Assembly (NCBI GenBank): GCA_021201395.1
Contig: JAJQFB010000026.1
Span: forward strand, 12,279 to 47,926
Direction of reading: 5' to 3'
Length of the DNA stretch: 35,648 nt
DNA from: Clostridiales bacterium
GTDB taxonomy: Bacteria; Bacillota; Clostridia; Lachnospirales; CAG-274
Part shown: positions 1 to 6,911 of the stretch, piece after piece
How the letters are laid out: the number at the start of each line of letters is the position of its first letter
Position numbering within the stretch: the stretch's first letter is position 1
Notes under the pieces: generated by a model
Database searches by the model: none
The model's input: only the letters and a program-made list of their open reading frames with translations
What the model was told of the DNA's origin: nothing
Made by a program: the position numbers and the translations under genes

Positions 1-108
1 GAAGAAGCTGCCGAAGAAGAAGCTGCTGAGGAAGAAGAAGCCGCTGACGAGGCTGCCGATGAAGAAGCTGAACTTGAAGCAGACGAGGACGCAGCTGCCG
101 CAGAGTAA
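1..108 (+). CDS. 3' end of an unidentified gene with an acidic Glu/Ala tail
   Basis: The first 35 codons read in frame to a TAA at 106-108 and consist almost only of Glu, Ala and Asp, with single Leu residues. The start lies outside the window. Such tails occur at the C-terminus of several housekeeping proteins in Clostridia (ribosomal proteins, chaperones), but nothing in this low-complexity stretch names the protein. A rho-independent terminator follows 36 bases later, so the gene ends its transcription unit. Confidence 0.75.
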   Translation, partial: EEAAEEEAAEEEEAADEAADEEAELEADEDAAAAE

Positions 109-143
109 TCTCTGTATTCAGCTTAAAATATATGTTACCTACT

Positions 144-190
144 CAAAAAAATTCGCCTGCCCATATACGGGAAGGCGAATTTTTTTTATT
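144..190 (+). terminator. Intrinsic terminator after the partial gene
   Basis: An A-rich strand and the arm TTCGCCTGCCC pair with GGGAAGGCGAA (one internal mismatch) around a short ATATAC loop, and a long T run follows. This is the standard layout for ending the gene that enters from the left. Confidence 0.85.
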
Positions 191-245
191 TTTTTTCTCC
201 CCTTAAAGCTTTCAAATATGGCGGAAAGTGTCATACAACACATTA

Positions 246-353
246 TATTATACTAAACACCGATGAGATTTGCAGTCAGAATAGCTTAGCCAAAGCATCT
301 TAGCTGCAGCTCAGTTTAAGCTGCTGTAAATGTTCAAGGCGTTTAGTATAATA
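246..353 (+). ncRNA. Folded intergenic element of unknown identity
   Basis: TATTATACTAAAC at 246-258 is perfectly complementary to GTTTAGTATAATA at 341-353, giving a 13-bp stem that encloses about 80 bases. Inside, ATTTGCAG pairs with CTGTAAAT and GCAGCT pairs with AGCTGC, so a nested fold is plausible. A good ribosome binding site (AGGAGGAG) and a short ORF start within 30 bases of the closing stem. That arrangement resembles a cis-regulatory RNA, but I recognise no riboswitch family. It could also be a remnant of a small mobile element. Confidence 0.35.
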
Positions 354-382
354 AGTTGAATTTAATGCAGGAGGAGATTTTT

Positions 383-439
383 GTGATAATAACAGACCCC
401 ATTAAGAACGGAAAAGACACTGAGAGAATGCTTCCCTAA
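383..439 (+). CDS. 18-residue small ORF behind a strong ribosome binding site
   Basis: A GTG codon lies 8 bases after AGGAGGAG and opens MIITDPIKNGKDTERMLP, stopped by TAA at 437-439. A terminator follows 12 bases later, so the segment has its own ribosome binding site, ORF and terminator. I do not recognise the peptide. It has no membrane segment and is rich in charged residues. It could be a real microprotein, the start of a decayed gene, or a leader peptide controlled by the folded element just upstream. The layout favours translation; function is unknown. Confidence 0.4.
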   Translation: MIITDPIKNGKDTERMLP

Positions 440-450
440 CATAAACAAAC

Positions 451-500
451 AAAAACTCCGGCAGGCTCTTCTCTTTAAGGGGAAGAAGCCTGTCGGTTTT
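451..500. terminator. Bidirectional terminator between the small ORF and leuA
   Basis: The arms CCGGCAGGCTCTTC and GAAGAAGCCTGTCGG pair with small bulges, with AAAA on the left and TTTT on the right. The hairpin can therefore serve both the plus-strand small ORF and the minus-strand leuA, whose stop is at 515. Confidence 0.75.
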
Positions 501-514
501 AATTAATCGGTTTT

Positions 515-2191
515 TCAGTTTTGTACGTTTTTGATTTTCATAATCTGATTCAGGGCGCTTAATATGGCTCTGAAAGAGGATTTCGCCGTGTTTGTGGAGA
601 TGCCTATGCCGTAGAAAGCCTCCTTGCGGCAGTTGTGGAGCTGAATATAGGTTATGGCTCTTGACTTGTTGCCATAGTCTAAGGAGTGCTGGCTGTAGGT
701 GGCGATTTCAAACTCAACGTCGAATTTTTTCTTTATTGAGTCGCAGAAAGCGTCTATAACGCCGTTTCCCGTGCCCTCTACTGTTGAAAACTCGCCGTTT
801 ATAAGAATATCCGATTTTATTTTTATATCCCTGCCCCTTGAGGTTTCATAGTAATATTTAAGGGTCAGGGGGTTTTTAATATAGTAGGTGTCAAAGAAAA
901 GGTCGTAAATTTCCTTGAAGGTAAGCTCTCTGTTCTGTTCGTCGGAGGCTCTTGTAACCGCAAGGCTGAACTGCTGAGCCATCTGTTTGGGAACGTTTAA
1001 GCCGTAGTTGTGTTCCAAAATATAGGAAACGCCGCCCTTTCCCGACTGGCTGTTTATTCTTATAATGGGGTCGTAGCTCCTGCCTACGTCCGCCGGGTCT
1101 ATGGGCAAATAAGGCACCTCCCACCTGTCAGGGTGTTCCCCAAGCCGCTTCATACCCTTTTTTATGGCGTCCTGATGAGAGCCGGAAAAAGCCGTATAAA
1201 CAAGGTCGCCTACATAGGGGTGTCTGGGGTCTATCTTCATATTCGTAGACCTTTCGTATATGTCTATAGCCTCGGTTATCTTTGAAAAGTCAAGCTTAGG
1301 GTCTATTCCCTGAGTGAACATATTCAGAGCCACAACCATAATGTCGCAGTTGCCCGTTCTTTCGCCGTTTCCGAAAAGAGTACCCTCTACTCTGTCAGCC
1401 CCGGCCATAATTCCAAGCTCCGTAGCCGCTATGCCCTCGCCTCTGTCGTTGTGGGCGTGAAGACTTAAGAGTACGTTTTCTCTGTATTTAAGGTTACGGC
1501 TGCAATATTCAATCTGGTCGGCGTATATGTTTGGGGTGGCCATTTCCACGGTTGAGGGCAGGTTTATAATAACCTTTCTGTCTGCCGTAGGCTTCCATAC
1601 GTCCAAAACAGCATTGCAAACCTCGCAGGCATAGTCAACCTCTGTTCCCGTAAAGCTTTCGGGGGAATATTCAAAGCGGAATTTTTCCCTGCCGTATTCG
1701 TCCGCAAGCCGATCAAGAAGTTTTGCGCCGAAAACCGCCAAATCCTTTATTTCATCCTTTGACATATTGAAAACAACGTCCCGCTGGAGGGTTGAGGTGG
1801 AGTTATAAAGGTGAGCTATAGACCGGTTCGGGCAGCCCTCCAAAGCTTCGAAAGTTTTCTTTATTATATGCTCTCTGCTCTGGGTAAGAACCTGAATCGT
1901 AACGTCCTCGGGGATAAGGTTCTGCTCTATAAGGGCGCGGCAGAAAGCAAACTCGGTGTCGCTGGCCGCCGGGAAGCCTACCTCTATTTCCTTAAAGCCT
2001 ATTTTAACAAGATATTTGAAAAAGTTTATTTTTTGGTCAAGATTCATAGGGGTAACAAGAGCCTGATTTCCGTCTCTAAGGTCAACGGAACACCAAACGG
2101 GAGCCTCCGTAATGACTTTGTCGGGCCATGTTCTGTCCTTTAACAATGTTACTTTGGGGAACGGTCTGTATCTGTGAAAATTCATCGCCAT
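515..2191 (-). CDS. leuA: 2-isopropylmalate synthase, long form
   Basis: This enzyme condenses acetyl-CoA with 2-oxoisovalerate, the first committed step of leucine synthesis. The 558 residues match the long (type 2) LeuA family. The metal and substrate motif LRDGNQAL lies near residue 40, the HAHNDRGEG metal-ligand motif near 245, and NGERTGNCD follows it. The last 120 or so residues fit the LeuA allosteric (dimer) domain that binds leucine. The ATG at 2191 sits 11 bases after GGAG; an in-frame ATG at 2185 would begin MNFHRYRPFP and is also possible. The gene stands alone behind a T-box leader and its own promoter, so expression probably rises when uncharged tRNA accumulates. Confidence 0.96.
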   Translation of the reverse strand: MAMNFHRYRPFPKVTLLKDRTWPDKVITEAPVWCSVDLRDGNQALVTPMNLDQKINFFKYLVKIGFKEIEVGFPAASDTEFAFCRALIEQNLIPEDVTIQVLTQSREHIIKKTFEALEGCPNRSIAHLYNSTSTLQRDVVFNMSKDEIKDLAVFGAKLLDRLADEYGREKFRFEYSPESFTGTEVDYACEVCNAVLDVWKPTADRKVIINLPSTVEMATPNIYADQIEYCSRNLKYRENVLLSLHAHNDRGEGIAATELGIMAGADRVEGTLFGNGERTGNCDIMVVALNMFTQGIDPKLDFSKITEAIDIYERSTNMKIDPRHPYVGDLVYTAFSGSHQDAIKKGMKRLGEHPDRWEVPYLPIDPADVGRSYDPIIRINSQSGKGGVSYILEHNYGLNVPKQMAQQFSLAVTRASDEQNRELTFKEIYDLFFDTYYIKNPLTLKYYYETSRGRDIKIKSDILINGEFSTVEGTGNGVIDAFCDSIKKKFDVEFEIATYSQHSLDYGNKSRAITYIQLHNCRKEAFYGIGISTNTAKSSFRAILSALNQIMKIKNVQN

Positions 2192-2260
2192 AGCATATAC
2201 ATCTCCTTTAAAATTTTTTTGATTTTTTCACATTTTTTCTTCTTTAGGTATGTCCGCAAT

Positions 2261-2553
2261 AAAAAACCTCCGCCTCAAAAGAGACGAAAGCATAAATCCT
2301 CCGCGGTACCACTCTGTTTCATCTTTGAAAAGATGCACTCGTAAACGGGTACTTCCATACCCTGTCCTTAAATAACGGGGGACTCATCCGTCGAAGCCTA
2401 TCATGCCCGTAAAGCATATTTCGGCTCCGCCACTCAAAGGCGAGTTCAGGCTTTTTCCGACAGCACCTTCCACCAACCGGCACCTCTCTTAAGACTTCCC
2501 AAGCCCTACTACTCCTTATCACAGTGTTTAAAATTTATAAGTATTTTTCAACT
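2261..2553 (-). promoter_or_regulatory. T-box leader of leuA, probably leucine-specific
   Basis: The minus strand carries the hallmark TGGTACCGCGG (2311-2301). A terminator stem follows (CGTCTC / GAGGCG with a TTTT loop, then GGAGG and six T, 2290-2261). The Stem I AGTA sequence lies near 2512, and GAACTC at 2447-2442 lies where the specifier loop is expected. Taking CTC as the specifier gives leucine, which matches the downstream gene; the adjacent GCC (Ala) is the alternative reading. The base between TGG and ACC is T, which pairs with an A discriminator as in tRNA-Leu. In this family uncharged tRNA stabilises an antiterminator and lets transcription continue. Confidence 0.93.
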
Positions 2554-2559
2554 GCAATA

Positions 2560-2589
2560 ATTGTAACATATATCACTCGCCTTTGTCAA
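2560..2589 (-). promoter_or_regulatory. Sigma-A-type promoter of the T-box-leuA transcript
   Basis: On the minus strand TTGACA (2589-2584) is followed after 18 bases by TACAAT (2565-2560). Transcription would start near 2553, just before the T-box leader. Confidence 0.75.
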
Positions 2590-2597
2590 GCGGTTTT

Positions 2598-3116
2598 TTA
2601 AAGCTTTTTCGGTTCGGGATAAACATTACCGAAAGTTTCGGCGGTGACTTTGGCCATTTTCTGCTCCATAACCGGTCTGTCTCTGAAATCCGCAGCAGCA
2701 GAGGCTATCTCGTCTACCATATCAAGCCCCTCCGTAACCTTGCCGAAAGCGGCATATTGACCGTCAAGGTGAGGAGCGTCCTCGTGCATTATGAAAAACT
2801 GAGAGCCTGCGGAGTTAGGGTTCATAGCCCTTGCCATAGAAATAACACCCCTTGTGTGTTTAAGGCTGTTTTTAAAGCTGTTTGCGGAAAATTCTCCCTT
2901 TATTGTATAGCCCGGGCCGCCTGTGCCGTTCCCCAGAGGACAGCCGCCCTGAATCATAAAGCCCTTTATAATTCTGTGAAAGGTAAGCCCGTCATAATAG
3001 CCCTTGTTTACAAGATTTAAAAAATTGTTTACCGTATTCGGCGCAATTTCGGGATAAAGCTCTATCTTAATCTCTCCGCCGTATTCCATTTCTATTGTAA
3101 CTACAGGATTTTTCAT
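2598..3116 (-). CDS. ppiB: Cyclophilin-type peptidyl-prolyl cis-trans isomerase
   Basis: This cytoplasmic foldase catalyses cis-trans isomerisation of Xaa-Pro bonds. The 172 residues are the usual size of single-domain bacterial cyclophilins, with no signal peptide. The conserved cyclophilin core is visible: FHRIIKGFMIQGG (residues about 46-58, including the catalytic Arg) and GSQFFIMHEDAPHLDGQYAAFG (about 103-124). Translation starts at ATG 3116 behind AAGGAA. The gene has its own promoter. Its stop lies only 9 bases from the leuA promoter, so the two minus-strand genes are close neighbours. Confidence 0.94.
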   Translation of the reverse strand: MKNPVVTIEMEYGGEIKIELYPEIAPNTVNNFLNLVNKGYYDGLTFHRIIKGFMIQGGCPLGNGTGGPGYTIKGEFSANSFKNSLKHTRGVISMARAMNPNSAGSQFFIMHEDAPHLDGQYAAFGKVTEGLDMVDEIASAAADFRDRPVMEQKMAKVTAETFGNVYPEPKKL

Positions 3117-3165
3117 TTTATTTTTTCCTTTCTTTTTTAAATTAAGCCTGCCGGCCTTTTCTTAT

Positions 3166-3194
3166 ATTATAGTATTCTCCGTTCTTATTTTCAA
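3166..3194 (-). promoter_or_regulatory. Sigma-A-type promoter of ppiB
   Basis: The minus strand shows TTGAAA (3194-3189), a 17-base spacer and TATAAT (3171-3166), about 50 bases before the ppiB start. Confidence 0.7.
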
Positions 3195-3224
3195 GATAAT
3201 TTTAAAAAAATTAACTTGTTTTTT

Positions 3225-3259
3225 GCAATAAAAAAGGGTTTTGCCTCTGCAAAAACCAA
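3225..3259 (-). terminator. Intrinsic terminator of sigK
   Basis: Read on the minus strand, GGTTTTTGC pairs with GCAAAACC around AGAG, followed by CTTTTTTATT. It sits about 45 bases after the sigK stop. Confidence 0.75.
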
Positions 3260-3304
3260 CGGAATTAAAAAACAAATATGTATATGTATAGGCGAGACCT
3301 TCGC

Positions 3305-3967
3305 CTATTTGGAGTTTAGCTCTGTTTTAAGCTTTGACAGGGCTTTCTTCTCGATTCTGCTGATGTAGCTGCGGCTTATGCCTAAGATTCGGGCTATTTC
3401 CCTTTGGGTCAGCTCCTCCCCTCCGGCAAGGCCGTAACGCATTTTCAAAATCTGCTTCTCCCTTTCCGTAAGAGCCTTTCCCATACCCCTCAAAAGCCCC
3501 GTCACTTCAATCCTTGTTTCCACTTCTTCGTCTATGGGTCTTGCGCTGTCGGCAATTCTGTCCTGAAGAGCCACCTCGTTTCCGTCCTTGTCATAGCCTA
3601 CCGTGTCCTGAAGATAATAGTCGGAGCGGTGTTTTTTGTTCCGCCGTATATACATAAGAATTTCATTTTCTATACATCTGGCGGCGTAGGTGGCGAGGCG
3701 GACTTTTTTGGCGGAGTTATAGGTGTTTACGGCTTTTATCAGGCCAATGGAGCCTATGGAGATTAAATCCTCCGTATCCTTTTGGTGGTTGGGATATTTT
3801 TTGACTATGTGAGCCACAAGGCGGATATTGTGTTCAATCAGGATGTTTTTGGCTTCCTTTGAGCCCTGTTCCATCTCCTTTATATATTTTTCCTCCTCCT
3901 CGGCACTGAGCGTGGGCGGAAAGCTGTCTGTACGGTGAAAATTTTGCATAATTCTCACACATCCCAA
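3305..3967 (-). CDS. sigK: Sporulation sigma factor SigK, without the long pro-sequence
   Basis: This is the late mother-cell sigma factor that directs coat and cortex genes. The 220 residues hold region 2 (NILIEHNIRLVAHIVKKYPN and the DLISIGSIGLIKAV / RLATYAARCIENEILMYIRR core, residues about 41-110) and region 4 with its helix-turn-helix (ELTQREIARILGISRSYISRIEKKALSKL, near the end). RLATYAARCIENEILM is close to Bacillus SigK. Only about 20 residues precede the conserved FPPTLSAEEEEKY, whereas Bacillus pro-SigK has about 33 before the same point, so the hydrophobic pro-peptide is absent. ATG 3967 follows AAGG by 7 bases; a second in-frame ATG lies 6 codons downstream. The gene appears unsplit, with no skin-like insertion. 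Confidence 0.88.
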   Translation of the reverse strand: MGCVRIMQNFHRTDSFPPTLSAEEEEKYIKEMEQGSKEAKNILIEHNIRLVAHIVKKYPNHQKDTEDLISIGSIGLIKAVNTYNSAKKVRLATYAARCIENEILMYIRRNKKHRSDYYLQDTVGYDKDGNEVALQDRIADSARPIDEEVETRIEVTGLLRGMGKALTEREKQILKMRYGLAGGEELTQREIARILGISRSYISRIEKKALSKLKTELNSK

Positions 3968-4091
3968 AGCCTTATTCTATATTTTATTCCGAGGTGAAGA
4001 ATTTGTGCCTGTATAGAAAAAATTGCTGTGCCATTTAAAGAACTGTTACGGTTTTTCGCAAAAAAAAATAAAAAAATTTTAAGAAAAATGT

Positions 4092-4120
4092 TTGCTAATT
4101 GTATAAAAGTGTGTTATAAT
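4092..4120 (+). promoter_or_regulatory. Promoter of the rsmD-coaD operon
   Basis: TTGCTA (4092-4097) and a perfect TATAAT (4115-4120) are separated by 17 bases and lie 29 bases before the rsmD start. Confidence 0.65.
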
Positions 4121-4149
4121 GATGTTTAGGTATGAGGAGTTGTGAGTTA

Positions 4150-4713
4150 ATGAGGGTTATTTCAGGTTCTAAAAGGGGTTTTAAGCTTAAAGCACCTAAA
4201 GGTATGTCTACAAGACCTACAACAGACCGAATTAAGGAATCTCTTTTCAATATACTTTCCCCCGTCATAAGGGACTGCTTCTTTTTGGATATGTTTGCCG
4301 GAAGCGGCGGCATAGGCATAGAAGCTCTTTCAAGAGGAGCGGAAACCGCCGTCTTTATTGACAGAGGCAGAGAGGCTTTGGAGGTTATAAAAGACAATTT
4401 GAGCAAAACAGACTTTGCCCGCAAGGCTCTCGTTTTGGGAGCCGACTGGAAAACCACCTTAAGACAGCTTAAGGCAAGAGGGCTCAAATTTGACGTTATT
4501 TTTATGGACCCTCCCTATAATTCGGATTTTATTGAAAATATACTTGACGAAATTAAAATTTTGGGTATACTAAATAAAGAGGGTGTGATTGCCTGCGAAC
4601 AGGCGTCAGACGAACCCGAAATCAATAAAGAGGGCTTTGAGGTTTTCCGTATCAAGACCTACGGCAAAACCACAAGGATAAGCTTTTTAACCTTGGAGGA
4701 AGAAAAATGTTAA
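4150..4713 (+). CDS. rsmD: 16S rRNA (guanine-N2)-methyltransferase RsmD
   Basis: RsmD methylates G966 (E. coli numbering) of 16S rRNA using S-adenosylmethionine. The N-terminus MRVISGSKRGFKL and TRPTTDRIKESLFNIL are typical. The SAM-binding motif DMFAGSGGIGIEALSRGA is near residues 47-64, and the catalytic DPPY motif lies near residue 120. I start the gene at ATG 4150 because it gives the canonical MRVISG N-terminus and follows GAGGAG; an in-frame ATG 18 bases upstream lacks a ribosome binding site. The 3' end overlaps coaD by 7 bases, so the two are translationally coupled. The rsmD-coaD pair is conserved across Firmicutes. Confidence 0.95.
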   Translation: MRVISGSKRGFKLKAPKGMSTRPTTDRIKESLFNILSPVIRDCFFLDMFAGSGGIGIEALSRGAETAVFIDRGREALEVIKDNLSKTDFARKALVLGADWKTTLRQLKARGLKFDVIFMDPPYNSDFIENILDEIKILGILNKEGVIACEQASDEPEINKEGFEVFRIKTYGKTTRISFLTLEEEKC

Positions 4714-5198
4714 GAGCGGTTTACCCGGGGAGCTTCGATCCTGTTACAAACGGGCATATAGATATTATGGAAAGATGCTCTGAATTTGTGGATACGCTTA
4801 TTGTGGCTGTTTTGGATAACCCCGACAAGAAATCTCTTTTTACGGTTGAGGAAAGAGTTAATCAGCTTAAGGAAACAACTAAGCATATCCCCAACGTTGA
4901 GGTAAGGTCCTTTTACGGTCTGCTTGTGGATTTTTGCAGGCAGGTTGACGCTAAGCTTGTTATAAGAGGCTTAAGGGCTGTTACCGATTTTGAATATGAG
5001 TTTAAGATGGCTCTTGCAAACAGGAAGCTTAACAGGGAAATTGAAACCATATTTATATCTTCAAGTACGAATAATATGTTTATAAGCTCAAGCAGTATAA
5101 AGGAGATGGCGATGTTTGGCGGTTCTGTTGAGGACATGGTTCCGAAGTATATTAAGGACTGTTTAGACGTGAAATTTAAAAACAGGGAGGAAAATTAA
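4707..5198 (+). CDS. coaD: Phosphopantetheine adenylyltransferase
   Basis: CoaD joins ATP and 4'-phosphopantetheine to form dephospho-CoA, the penultimate step of coenzyme A synthesis. The 163 residues match the family length. The nucleotidyltransferase signature YPGSFDPVTNGHIDI (residues about 5-19, with the T/HxGH motif) and the C-terminal ISSSSIKEMAMFGG motif are intact. The start overlaps the end of rsmD, and the next gene begins 3 bases after its stop, so all three are one operon. Confidence 0.97.
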   Translation: MLRAVYPGSFDPVTNGHIDIMERCSEFVDTLIVAVLDNPDKKSLFTVEERVNQLKETTKHIPNVEVRSFYGLLVDFCRQVDAKLVIRGLRAVTDFEYEFKMALANRKLNREIETIFISSSTNNMFISSSSIKEMAMFGGSVEDMVPKYIKDCLDVKFKNREEN

Positions 5199-5200
5199 TT

Positions 5201-5734
5201 ATGGATTCCATTATCGACATTATCGATGAAATACAGGACTTGCTGGATGCCTGTAAAAAAAGTGCTTTTTCCGCAGGGAAAATTTCTGTAGACAAGGAGC
5301 AGTTAACCGAGCTTCTTCAGGACATCAGGCTTAACATACCCTCTGAAATTGCGCAGGCTAAGCGTATCTCGGAGAAATGTGAGAAGATTGTTCAGGAAGC
5401 CCACAACAAAGCAAACCAGATTATTAAGCAGGCCGAGGATCAGGCCGAGAAGCTTATTATGGACCACGAGATTACAAGACAGGCCAAAGCCGAAGCCGAG
5501 GCAATCGTTGAGGACGCAAGAGAGGACGCAAGAGAAATAAGAAGAAACGCCGTTTCCTACGCCGACGACCTTTTAAGCGATGTTGAAGAGGCTGTCACAC
5601 AAACTCTCCGCAAGGTTGAGGACGAATCGAGAAACGTTCTTAATACAATAGAAGAAACAACAAGCGGCCTTTCCGATTATTTAAACGACGAAATCGATAT
5701 TATAACGGGCAACAGAAACGAGCTTAAAGCCTGA
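5201..5734 (+). CDS. Coiled-coil protein of the rsmD-coaD operon
   Basis: This 177-residue soluble protein is charged and predicted largely helical. Residues about 40-130 are rich in Ala, Glu, Lys and Gln with heptad-like spacing, reminiscent of the stalk subunits of rotary ATPases (F-type b, V-type E/H). Automated annotations therefore often call relatives ATPase or ATP synthase subunits, but no ATP synthase genes are near. A protein of this kind commonly follows coaD in Clostridia. The N-terminus (IIDIIDEIQDLLDACKKSAF) is better structured than the rest. ATG 5201 follows GGGAGG. The molecular role is unknown; the coiled coil also recalls DivIVA-like proteins. Confidence 0.8.
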   Translation: MDSIIDIIDEIQDLLDACKKSAFSAGKISVDKEQLTELLQDIRLNIPSEIAQAKRISEKCEKIVQEAHNKANQIIKQAEDQAEKLIMDHEITRQAKAEAEAIVEDAREDAREIRRNAVSYADDLLSDVEEAVTQTLRKVEDESRNVLNTIEETTSGLSDYLNDEIDIITGNRNELKA

Positions 5735-5752
5735 TTACATACAAAAAATAAA

Positions 5753-5787
5753 AAAATAAGGAGGGGAAAGTATGCCCCTCTTATTTT
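5753..5787. terminator. Bidirectional terminator between the coaD operon and ylbJ
   Basis: AAAATAAGGAGGGG and CCCCTCTTATTTT form a 13-bp hairpin with a short loop, T-rich on both strands. It can end both the plus-strand operon and the convergent ylbJ. Confidence 0.85.
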
Positions 5788-5822
5788 GAAATGTAAGGCT
5801 TTAAGGCGTTAAAATTAAGGCA

Positions 5823-6755
5823 TTAAAGGGCGGCTTTCGCCCGTAAAATTATTATGCAGACAAAAAGGCTTATAAAACCGCAGATTACCTTTCCTGTTAT
5901 GTAGGGCTTCCAAGGCAGATTCGCTTCCTCCAAAAGACTCAAAGACTGGGCGTGGACGCAGAAACCCCCGAAGGAAACCGCAAAACACAAAAAGGGCAGC
6001 TTAAGGGGCGCGTTTAAGTCGGCTGTAAGACGGCAGCCTTTTGTCATTTCCGCCGAAGCCAAAATAAGACTTTCGGTTAAGCGGCTGTCTATACCCAAAA
6101 GGCTTAAGGGCAGGGATATAATCGAAAGTATTCCCGTCATAGATATTATCTCCGTTATTACGGAAAAAAAGACTATAAAGCCCCCTACAAGCAGCATAGA
6201 GCGGCAGCCCTTTTCAACGGAAAGAGAAAGCGCTTTTCCGAAAGCTATAGGCTCCGCCGATTTTTTAAAGTTTAAATTTTCCGCCCGTTCTCCCTTTGGT
6301 TTAAGTAAAATTCCCAATATAACCGGAGCGGCATAGTGGCTTATGAGTATAATTTTCCCGGCGGAGGAATCCTTAAGCATAAGGGCGCCTATGCTTCCCA
6401 AAATAAAAAGGGGGCCGGAATTGCTGCGCCAGACAGAAAGACGAACAGCCTCAGGCCTTGATATAAGCCTTTTTTCATACATTTCCGTCAGGGTATGTAT
6501 GCCTATGGGGTAGCCCGACAGTATGCCGCTTAAAAACACAAAAAAACCCTCGGAGGATATACCGAAAAGCCTTTTTGAAACAGGTGCGGCAGCTTTGCTT
6601 ATGAGACTTACGGCGTTAAGACTTATAAGCAAGGAAGTCCCGACGACAAAGGGAAACAGTGACGGCAGAGCCGTTGTGTACCAGAGTATAAGCCCCTGCT
6701 TTGCCGCCGAAACCGCCTCTTCGGGGAAAAGTATAAGCATAACATTGAAAAACAA
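5823..6755 (-). CDS. ylbJ: Sporulation integral membrane protein YlbJ
   Basis: YlbJ is a polytopic membrane protein needed for spore development in Bacillus (established for the family; the transported substrate is not settled). The 310 residues contain many hydrophobic segments and the family's conserved patches: LSGYPIGI near residue 80, SVWRSNSGPLFILGSIG near 107-123, and VSFGGFCVHAQSL near 260-272. The family is usually nearer 400 residues, so this is a short member. It follows the rsmD-coaD block as in Bacillus, but inverted. The only canonical start in the upstream frame is TTG 6755, which lacks a ribosome binding site. The frame continues open to a stop near 6810 and the upstream codons look coding, so the true start may be farther 5' (see findings). 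Confidence 0.86.
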   Translation of the reverse strand: MFFNVMLILFPEEAVSAAKQGLILWYTTALPSLFPFVVGTSLLISLNAVSLISKAAAPVSKRLFGISSEGFFVFLSGILSGYPIGIHTLTEMYEKRLISRPEAVRLSVWRSNSGPLFILGSIGALMLKDSSAGKIILISHYAAPVILGILLKPKGERAENLNFKKSAEPIAFGKALSLSVEKGCRSMLLVGGFIVFFSVITEIISMTGILSIISLPLSLLGIDSRLTESLILASAEMTKGCRLTADLNAPLKLPFLCFAVSFGGFCVHAQSLSLLEEANLPWKPYITGKVICGFISLFVCIIILRAKAAL

Positions 6756-6911
6756 AACAGATACCGGTATAATATATTTAAAGGGCTTTATTTTAACCGA
6801 CCTCTTTTTTCATATTTATATTCGTATAAGGTTTATTTTATACGGCCTGTGATAAAAGAGATTTTCCTATGTGAGAAAGAGAATTTATGACAAACCGAGG
6901 ATTTGATATAA

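Noticed and set aside
260-340. tRNA-like or tRNA remnant between the 13-bp repeats
   Set aside because: No TTCGANNC arm, no acceptor stem geometry and no anticodon arm could be fitted.
2319-2522. 67-codon minus-strand ORF beside leuA
   Set aside because: It lies wholly inside the T-box leader, whose conserved RNA elements explain the sequence.
2583-3020. Long plus-strand ORF opposite ppiB
   Set aside because: It is a shadow frame of the cyclophilin; no ribosome binding site and no protein-like motifs.
3305-3967. SigE or SigG instead of SigK
   Set aside because: The LATYAARCIENEILM and GISRSYISRIEKKAL segments and the EEKKY-like N-terminus fit SigK best.
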